Shown here one piece after another: positions 56,914 through 64,000 of a stretch of DNA of 64,000 bases. The stretch comes from Puccinia triticina (taxonomy: Eukaryota; Basidiomycota; Pucciniomycetes; Pucciniales; Pucciniaceae). Below the pieces are notes generated by a model. The model had not been told where the DNA came from. It searched no databases and saw only the letters and a list, made by a program, of their open reading frames with translations. A program made the translations under genes and the position numbers. The stretch covers positions 6,262,001 to 6,326,000 of the forward strand of contig NC_070562.1 in assembly GCF_026914185.1 (NCBI RefSeq), given 5' to 3'. The first letter of the stretch is position 1, and the number at the start of each line of letters is the position of its first letter.

Positions 56914-59471
56914 TCAACTTTCTTGAATTTGATGTGATGAATGAGGAATAAGAAACGGGGAAGTGGGCTGGATTTCACACCAGTGATTAAGAAAATCCAT
57001 AGTGATCGCTTCAGCAATCTCATATTGAGTTGGTGTCTTTTCAAGGTGGGATATTTTGTTTGGCAAGCGAAAGACAGGTGCAAAGATTTTGACGATATAA
57101 GCTGAGAGGTTCTTCCATATGGGTTCCTCAGGCGTGTGTGACGCAGTTGAGTGTTGTTTAATTACCGTAATTGCCTGATTGAATGACATGCAATCAATTG
57201 TGGAAGCATGGCGATGGTTTCTGGACGCTAGAAAAAGGCCCCGAACTCCAGCAAGGACAAAGAAAATCAATGGCTGGTAGTTCTGGCGGTGCTGGTATGA
57301 TTGGAGTTGACGGTTTGATTCAGCTCGAATGTTCGCCAAGTCCAACGATTTGTTTTCAGAGGTAATAACAGTGCCAGATGGGTTCCAAGTGGTCGTGCAA
57401 AGGTTGCGTGAATTGGTCTTCTTCTGCGCATCCGTCAATGGTGGTTCGCTCAGTGCATGGGTTTGGAAGATAACATATGCTGATAAGACATCAAGAATTG
57501 AATTTTGAAATTCGTGAAGAACATCAACGGAATGAGAACGTTGAGTAGGTTGAGAGTCTTCGCCAGGGTTGTCTTCCACAGTGTCAAAGCTCGAGGAAGA
57601 ATTTTTGATGGCCTCAATATGTTGAAGTACTTGCACACCTTGAATGAGTTGGTCTTCATCGTGTACGGCGGTGGGTGCAGGTGGGACATAAAGACTATTG
57701 GCCATGAGTTCAACAGAGGCTGCAACCAGCTTGGCCCAATCAGAGATTGAAGTTTGAGCAGGGTGTAGAAGGCAATAGAGAAAGCGGACTAGGGTTGACT
57801 CCGGATGAGGGGTTTTGGCAGCTGTTGATATATAGGATTGGGGAGGGATATCTTTGTTTCCGAAGGTAGAAAGCAGGGGAAAGTCAATAACATCAGGGCA
57901 GTACCATTGTTTGTTGGAAGATGGTGACAAGAACTCTGTTGCTACATAAAATAAATGGTTATAAAGTTAGTCGTAGAATGATTTCTAAGAGGAATTATGA
58001 TATAATGATGGAGTACTTGCACAAAGAGCTTATGGTTTTGATCCACAAAGCATATGAGCAGGAGGTGCGTTGGAAGCGGAATTCAGGGTTGGATGGAACT
58101 GATGTCTGCATTGACTGTGCTTGGAATTGGACCAGGAGAGTAAGGGACGCCCAGGTTGTTTGGTACTTTTGCCAGGAAGGCTTGGCTCCATCAAACTCGC
58201 GGTGGATGCGAACCACTTCAATTCGCACATTGTCAGACTTGAGAATGGTAAGTAGCCGAGCAGGCGATTTTGAGGGGGGGTTGGTGGAAAATTGGTTCTG
58301 TGGGCCGATGCCAGTTTGATTTGGTTGACCTGAAGAGGTCGTTGGGCCAGGGTTTTGGTTAGAAGGGATTGATTTGGTTGAATTTTGAGTTTCCGAGGTG
58401 GAGCTATTTTGGTGAGGGTGGGAAGCAGCAGGTTGATCGTTTTTGGAAAGGGCTGGTTGTTGATCATTGTTCTCCGTGGCATTTGATGGGGAAATACTGG
58501 GGGGATCTTTGGCAGTTGATTTTGGTGCAGGGTTTTGGTCAATAGGAGCAAGTTCTAGGGGATTGGAAGTTATTACAGGAGCCGGAGAAGCTCCTGGATC
58601 AATTGAGTTGACCGCGTTGCCTGAATCGGTGGTGGTGCTCTGGATGGGAAGATCTGGGGAATGAGGATCTTCGGGAGGACAATGTTCAACTCGAGAATCT
58701 TTGCAGACCGGAATTTGGGATGGGTTTGGCGAGTTTGAAGGTGGTATCGGTTGCAATGGGGTGGTGAGTGTTGACGTGTTATTTTTTTTGACCAACAAAT
58801 CGACTGGCTTGGAGGAGTTCGCTTTCCTGGCGCGTTTCTTGGGGGGCTTGCTGGATCCTTTCGATGTTTTTGGTGAGTTGGAACTGGATTTACCGGTTTG
58901 TATCTTAATGGCTTCGTCATCTGGAATTTCACCAGTTTCCTCCCATGCTATAAAATGATGTCAGTAAGAAATTCACCACGAAGTTGTTTCGGGAGGGGGA
59001 AATCTGGAACTAGATGACTTACTGCGCTTGGTGCTGTTGATGGAATGAGAAAGTTTGTCCACCTGTTTCTTCCAACTTCGGGGGAGCTTGAGTTTGGCAA
59101 GATGTTTAGCAGCCTCCTCGGCGGCTTGGATCGTGTAGCCAAATTCTTCTGCTGTAATTTGCTGGATTTCATTGTCAAGGATGGGTTCATCGGGATTCAG
59201 TGGGAGAGGTGCACCAGGGTCGTCTTTTCTGATTGCAAACTCTTCGAACGTGGGGGCCGGTAGAGTCTTGGATGGAAAGTTTGCTTCAATGACATTTTGA
59301 CCTATGGAAAGAAGCAAGTGAATTAGATGTACATAGAGAGCGGGTGATTATCTGAAAGCTAGCAATAACATACTTGGGGGGGGGAGTCAAAGCACCCGGT
59401 GGAAAAGATGGGTCCAAAGAGGATGAGGTGTTGGAAGGCGCATTTGAAATAACAGGCTGATTGTTTTCCAT
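56914..59471 (-). CDS. Unrecognised Ser/Pro/Asn-rich multi-exon protein
   Basis: Exons on the minus strand: 59471-59374 (ATG, donor GTATGT), 59301-59023 (acceptor CCATAG, donor GTAAGT), 58947-58017 (acceptor TTTATAG, donor GTACTC) and 57941-56914 (acceptor TATGTAG). Exon 2 encodes an acidic helical segment (DNEIQQITAEEFGYTIQAAE). Exon 3 has a basic patch PPKKRARK and a long Ser/Pro/Asn/Gln-rich stretch. Exon 4 encodes a globular-looking 340-residue part (CPDVIDFPLLSTFG, LVRFLYCLLHPAQTSISDWA). Introns 1 and 3 leave the frame off by one base; the first abuts a run of nine C. It is either damaged or carries sequence errors. No family is recognised. Confidence 0.55.
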
Positions 59472-60000
59472 GTTGATGTGAAATTTTAGATTTGAACAAT
59501 GAAGGATAGGATGTTGAGATTTTTGGTTGATGTGGGGTGAATGGGCTGGGAAGGAGACCTCTTATGTAGCCTTTGTGCACGGTTCTAGAATACTCCCATT
59601 GTGTGAAAAACCTTTAACCTAACCTTTGTTCACCCACAATCCACCTTTGTTATAAACTACAAAGACGTATTTGTTTGGCATGGCCAAACCCTTCCCAATC
59701 TTATGTATTCATTAGCCTGAAATATGCATGCTTATTTGAAGAGGAGGTCAGCACTGGAATATCACGTGACTTTCTGTTTACAGAGTAGTGGATTATCTCG
59801 TCATTAGCCAACCATGAAACTGTTGTACTCTCAAAAGATACAGCAAATCATGGAATTCCAAACGTAAGCACATACTTATTCAGAGCTGCAAAGAGATTTC
59901 TCAGGAAGGCATGTGGTACTGACAACAATATATGTGGGTTTAGAAGAGGAAATGGGTGATATGTGTGCTGGAAGTCCATCTGAAGTGTGTATGAACTTGA

Positions 60001-60034
60001 GTCACCCTTTTGTACGCGCGTACATCAGGGTTAC
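60001..60034. repeat. 34-bp palindrome, copy 3
   Basis: GTCAC at 60001, core TGTACGCGCGTACA at 60011-60024, right arm GTTAC instead of GTGAC. Spacing is identical to the other copies. The spacers CCTTT and TCAGG are not symmetric. Confidence 0.9.
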
Positions 60035-60134
60035 ATCATGCAAATGTAACATGAAATTTCACCCGCTACATGAAGATCTACATGCAGACTGCCTCGCATG
60101 TCATTTTTTTGCTATGATTGCATTAGAGGGCTAT

Positions 60135-60168
60135 GTCACTGCTATGTACGCGCGTACATGAGAGTGAC
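60135..60168. repeat. 34-bp palindrome, copy 4
   Basis: GTCACTGCTA, core at 60145-60158, TGAGAGTGAC. Outer bases T and A extend the symmetry by one pair. Confidence 0.92.
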
Positions 60169-60351
60169 AAATAAGGACAATCCTCTTTTTGGCCCTACTC
60201 CAGCAGAGTGGAACTCAAACATACAATCCGGTTAGCACACAGGAGAGTACGATTTCATATTGGCACAAAGTACCCCAACTATCTCCAATTTTGACTAAGG
60301 GAAAATGGATAGTCAAAAGCATATGGAAAATAAGCATAAAGAGAATTCAAT

Positions 60352-62062
60352 CTAATCCACATTCATCCCTCTCCCTCCATTTTCACCCAAACCTTCCCCA
60401 GACGTCGTACTTGGACCAGCATTCCCAGAATCGTCTTCCAATCGTCGCTTGTTCTTGGTCTGAGTGGGACTTCGAGATGCCGCATTTGAATCGCCCGTTA
60501 TAGTTGTACCATGACAGTGTGTTTCAAGGTTCTTCGTAATATCCTTGATGCCAAATGATTTGACTGTTGAGATGGTTTCCCGCTTGAATGGACTCAACTT
60601 TTCCCACCAGGCGTCATCATAGCAATCTCAAGGCAAATCTCTGGGCACCCCCCTCGTGCCTTTGAAAGTCTTGAAAATTGTCTTAGAGCAGCCGTAGATC
60701 TTCTCGTTGGTTTCAATGGTTTTGTGGTGCTGCGCCTGTGCCTTCACCATTTTGTCAAGGCAGTGGAGTACCAAAGTGAGATCGCCACTACGCCAATTCG
60801 GACACATTCTTACTGGTAACATGTTCAGCTCGCCATCTTCAATGTCGGAGCCACAGTCCTTGTTTTCAACAATGTGCGCCAGCTGGACATTCTTTTGGAA
60901 GACTTTGTCGACCATTTTGCACCTGTTTTCCCTTATCTTGAACATCCATTGGCCAATGCAAAATTTGTAATTCATCAGACAGGGACACAAAACAAAATTT
61001 AGCAATAAAAAATTGTAACTTACCTTCTTTTTCCATCTTTGGTACTGCGCCTTTTTCGCCTTTTCGTCCTTCATCTTACTATAAGTGTTGCTGCTCATGT
61101 TCTTGAATTATTGAATCTCGAGGGACTTGGTACGGACCCATTGTTGGATTATTGCTGGCGCCTGGGCTGCCTGTTCATCGGTGACTGGCATAGATCGTCG
61201 AAGCCATTCAACAGACTTGCCTCCCAACACCTCTAAGATGGTTGAGTTCCAGGTTGATACAACGCCGTGGCTAATTTCCCATTCAAAAGTGAGCCTTGAG
61301 ATGCCGGCCAAAGCAAGAGCTCTCTCCACATCACCCTTAGTTTGCGAGCTGACAGGTTGACCTTTATGATTACCCTTCTGAGCGGCGGGAATGAAAGAAG
61401 GCAACTGGATGTTCTTTCGGATTTCCTTCTCTGCCAGAGATACGAAGTAGTCCAACTCTGCAGGAGTCTTCCCTTGGAGCCTCTGGCGTAATCGATTGAG
61501 TTCCCTTTTGATTGAAGCCGTCCGTTGGACCACCCAGTACTGGGCCTTGATTTCTTCACGCGTCGGGGCAGGCGGATAATCTTGAGGTTTGTCAGGATTT
61601 CCAAGAAAGAACTTTACAAAGCTTTGGATACCACGAGATAGTTTGTCGCAATGTTCTGCCAGAGCCTGTTTTCCCGCAATACCCCTCAACCTCTTTTCAG
61701 CTTGATGGTGGTCTTCATTTGCTTCTGCCTCCTCCCTTGCACGCCGGGCATTCTCCACCACAAACTTTGGATCCAATCGAGAAGTCTCTGGCAGTTTTGA
61801 TGGCTGGTTTGGCTCCTGGGCATCACTTCCTGCTAGTAAGTGCACCCATCTATCAGCAAGCAGAAAACCAATCAAATTTAACTATACACTGACCACCAAC
61901 ACCGGTTTCCATTGTAGAAGCGCTTCCATTGACTCCAAACTTGGGAATTAATCCATCTACAACCGCCGAAATCCAACTATCATCCGGACCCACACCAGAA
62001 GAGGCATCATTCCTGTTGTCTTCATTCCCAGCCCCGTTTTGTTCGTTGAATTCTGAAGGCAT
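60352..62062 (-). pseudogene. Unrecognised helical protein gene with two nonsense codons
   Basis: Minus-strand exons: about 62062-61893 (ATG; SEFNEQNGAGNEDN), about 61882-61024, and about 60978-60352. Exon 2 encodes a long charged helix (VVENARRAREEAEANEDHHQ, IKRELNRLRQRLQGKTPAEL) and then TLEVLGG-like and VEWLRRSMPVTDEQAAQ blocks. In-frame TAA 61110-61108 sits between LEIQ and FKNMSSNTYSKMKD, and TGA 60630-60628 between GVPRDLP and DCYDDAWWEKL. Reading clearly continues past both, so this is a pseudogene of a once intact gene. No domain is recognised. Confidence 0.65.
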
Positions 62063-62485
62063 GACACACAGAAGTTTGTCTTGAACACTTGATGAAAGCA
62101 GATCTCAGAAGAATGACAGTATATGATTGAAAGAGTATTTTATGCAGTAGTTCAAGAGAAAAAGCGCTTTGAGCAGAGTTTGACGGTTGAAAAGGAGAAA
62201 GTAGAGTAATAAAGGATAAACTGGCTAAAGTGCATCAAATTCGGTGAAATATTCAGCAATTGAGGCTGATGGGGATTTGTATCACTATTGCAAATCAAGG
62301 GAAACAACACCGAATATGTGGAAAATGCGTTTCTGAATTTTACAACAAAGAAAAGGGAATCAGTTATCCCTTTTTCTTCCTTCAATTTTCAATCAATTCA
62401 CAAGGCCCTCCCACCCCTTCATACGTAAAAAAAAACAAAACCAAACAAACCCAAAATTCAGATAAGTATGTACACAAATGTTGTA
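62063..62485. other. Intergenic stretch
   Basis: AT-rich, between the transposase fragment and the helical-protein gene. No feature was recognised. Confidence 0.5.
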
Positions 62486-64000
62486 TCAAAATTGAATGAG
62501 ACTCACAGCTGTACCCAATCCAACAGCACTGATGGTGTTTGTCGAAATTCCAAAGGTTGAGATCGGATTTGCCAGGATTGCAACATGACCAATAACCCTT
62601 CCACTGTTAATCACCTCACTAACCTCCTGATCGGATTGAACTAGACGGCAGTTGAGATCCGGGTAATCCCTGTATGGATCTTCTTGTTGTGCTACTTCCT
62701 TGAATGGTTTGACTATCAACCAAGTTTTTGCAGGTGTTTCTTCTGATCGGAATATTTGTTCCACCTCTCCAAATCGTTGATCCCTCCCTAAGTAGAACTC
62801 CACTAAGCAATTTCCTGGGTGATGGCTTTTTGTGGTGAACTTCTTCTCATTGATATTGATGTATTCAACAACCTCAACAGTCGAGGAAAGTTGAAGTTCT
62901 TCTACACTTTGACCCAGCCTTCCCCTTGAACCCTCCTTACCAGCCACAGCTTGCTTCCATTTCTTCATCAAAGTTCCATTCAACTGAGTTTGAGTTGTTT
63001 CCTTCTTGTCGTTTTTCCCTATGATACCAATGTTTTTTTTATTGTGGTCTTTGAGAATCAGCTGGAACGTTGAGTTGATGTGCCACTCCTTCATCAGTGT
63101 TTTAGGTATCTCATCTGCAATAGACCCGATTTATTGTCAGCTTAAAAATTCTACAAATTGAGTACAAACACACTAATATAAAACTCACCCATGTGATGGT
63201 TTGTAGGGAGTTTCTGCAACATTCCATTGACTCTTTCCTGTGCCCAAGCGGCAGTTGATTGAGGGGGTCCAAAACGGCAAATAACATCAGAGTAATGTTG
63301 TGTTAGATGTAGATTTGGCTTGCTTGGTTTTGTTGGCCAACCTTCCTGAAGGCACCTTCGGTATTCCAAAACCAAGCCATCAAGCTCACTAAGATCCTGT
63401 AGTTTGATCTTTGGAAGAGTGAGAAAGTGTGAGATTTTCTATAGTGGGGTGGTTGATTCCAGGAGTGAAGATATTCTTTGTTTGCTTTCAGCTGTTGCAC
63501 AATCTTTGTACAATTTGGTCCATAGTGGAATTAACGCAATGGGATAGTAAACTTTGTACAGTATCAACCATTCTGCTGCTTTCAAAGATCCATGGCTTGC
63601 CAATCCCAAGTTGCATGGAACACGATCAATCCAAGAGGGGACAATTGTATGTAAGATTGTTCTCCGCACTATTTCCAGCTCCTCCGGCAAGAGTTTAGGT
63701 TCATTAACGTCCAGTATTGGTGATGGAGCAGCTCTGCGGGATCTATGTCGAGCTCGAGTGGCAGTGTGATCACTGGCACTATCATCTTCTGAGTTGGTGG
63801 TTACCTCCTCATCCGCATCACATAAAGCCTTCTTCCAAATCCGAAGCCGATATGAATGTGATGATGACCCATCTGAAGTTGTCTCAGAGCCACTGCAGAG
63901 CACACTGTCAACGATATCTTGCTTTGCTGTGGTAATTTTTTGCTTTGTTACAGCTGCACAAGCTCGCTTGTTTGGTTTGTCGGATTTCGCATTTGGATTT
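62486..64000 (-). pseudogene. CACTA (Tnp2-type) transposase, C-terminal part
   Basis: The gene runs off the right edge, so its N-terminus and catalytic residues are not seen. Exon 64000-63189 encodes LPEELEIVRRTILHTIVPSW, GLASHGSLKAAEWLILYKVY, then LHLTQHYSDVICRFGPPQST and WAQERVNGMLQKLPTNHH, an arrangement typical of fungal CACTA transposases. A TAG at 63441-63439 interrupts it. Intron GTGAGT..GCAG (about 63188-63117). The last exon, 63116-62486, encodes the C-terminal module with FGEVEQIFRS, TWLIVKPF, DPYRDYPDLNCRL and VIGHVAILANP. The family assignment is from recalled motif order. Confidence 0.72.

Larger units (their letters stand above)
59472..60351. other. Intergenic region with two palindromes
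   Basis: No gene was recognised. It holds copies 3 and 4 of the 34-bp palindrome, 134 bp apart start to start. Confidence 0.6.

Noticed and set aside
53443..60168. loxP- or FRT-type recombinase site
   Set aside because: The 34-bp length is suggestive, but the symmetry runs through the centre without an asymmetric spacer, and no tyrosine recombinase gene is visible.

Overview
The window looks like a gene-poor, transposon-packed piece of a basidiomycete nuclear genome, most likely a rust fungus (Pucciniales). That assignment is inference. It rests on chromodomain-bearing Ty3/gypsy elements, short GT-AG introns of fungal size, a Tet-like 2OG-Fe(II) oxygenase of the type expanded in rusts and mushrooms, and a fungal-type CACTA transposase. 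Nothing bacterial or viral was seen, and there is no rRNA gene or CRISPR array.

Positions 1-47623 are a nest of retrotransposons that can be read like stratigraphy. The oldest layer is element B, a decayed plus-strand Ty3/gypsy element with pieces at 2514-4459, 14437-16847, 17325-18041 and 35912-36054. It was split by element A (4460-14431, minus, target-site duplication CATAA), a solo LTR (16848-17324, duplication CTTGG), element C (18042-35911, minus, duplication GCCAT) and element D (36055-47623, minus, right end truncated). These carry their own insertions. A holds a 637-bp TRIM (5195-5831, duplication ATATG) and a solo LTR (10530-11498). C holds a Ty1/copia element E (27659-33820) and two TIR elements (18223-19717; 23446-24283, duplication ATG). 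D holds a TIR element (38146-39295, duplication GAA) and a solo LTR (39536-40240, duplication TTAAG). E itself carries a 798-bp insertion of unknown type. Removing each insertion plus one copy of its duplication rejoins the host reading frame in the cases checked. A, C and D are chromoviruses: Gag with a CCHC knuckle, aspartic protease, RT with a YIDD motif, RNase H, integrase with a GPF motif, and a C-terminal chromodomain.

Positions 47624-64000 are different: AT-richer, intron-containing, and without LTR elements. All genes but one lie on the minus strand. From left to right they are a Tet/JBP-like dioxygenase (48976-50118), a multi-exon kelch-repeat protein (about 50232-52451), an unrecognised plus-strand gene with an in-frame TGA (55682-56352), an unrecognised Ser/Pro/Asn-rich protein (56914-59471), an unrecognised coiled-coil-type pseudogene (60352-62062), and the C-terminal part of a CACTA (Tnp2-type) transposase that runs off the window (62486-64000). 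Several carry nonsense codons or frame breaks, so this region is decaying too.

The most interesting items are: (1) the TRIM, whose two LTRs each contain an 85-nt tRNA-like cloverleaf with A and B boxes, and whose primer-binding site and polypurine tract match those of copia element E; (2) a strictly spaced 34-bp palindrome, GTCAC-N5-TGTACGCGCGTACA-N5-GTGAC, present four times, only in the right-hand region; (3) a -1 frame relation between a spliced ORF1 and ORF2 kept in all four gypsy elements; and (4) three unrelated TIR elements that each enclose a private minisatellite.
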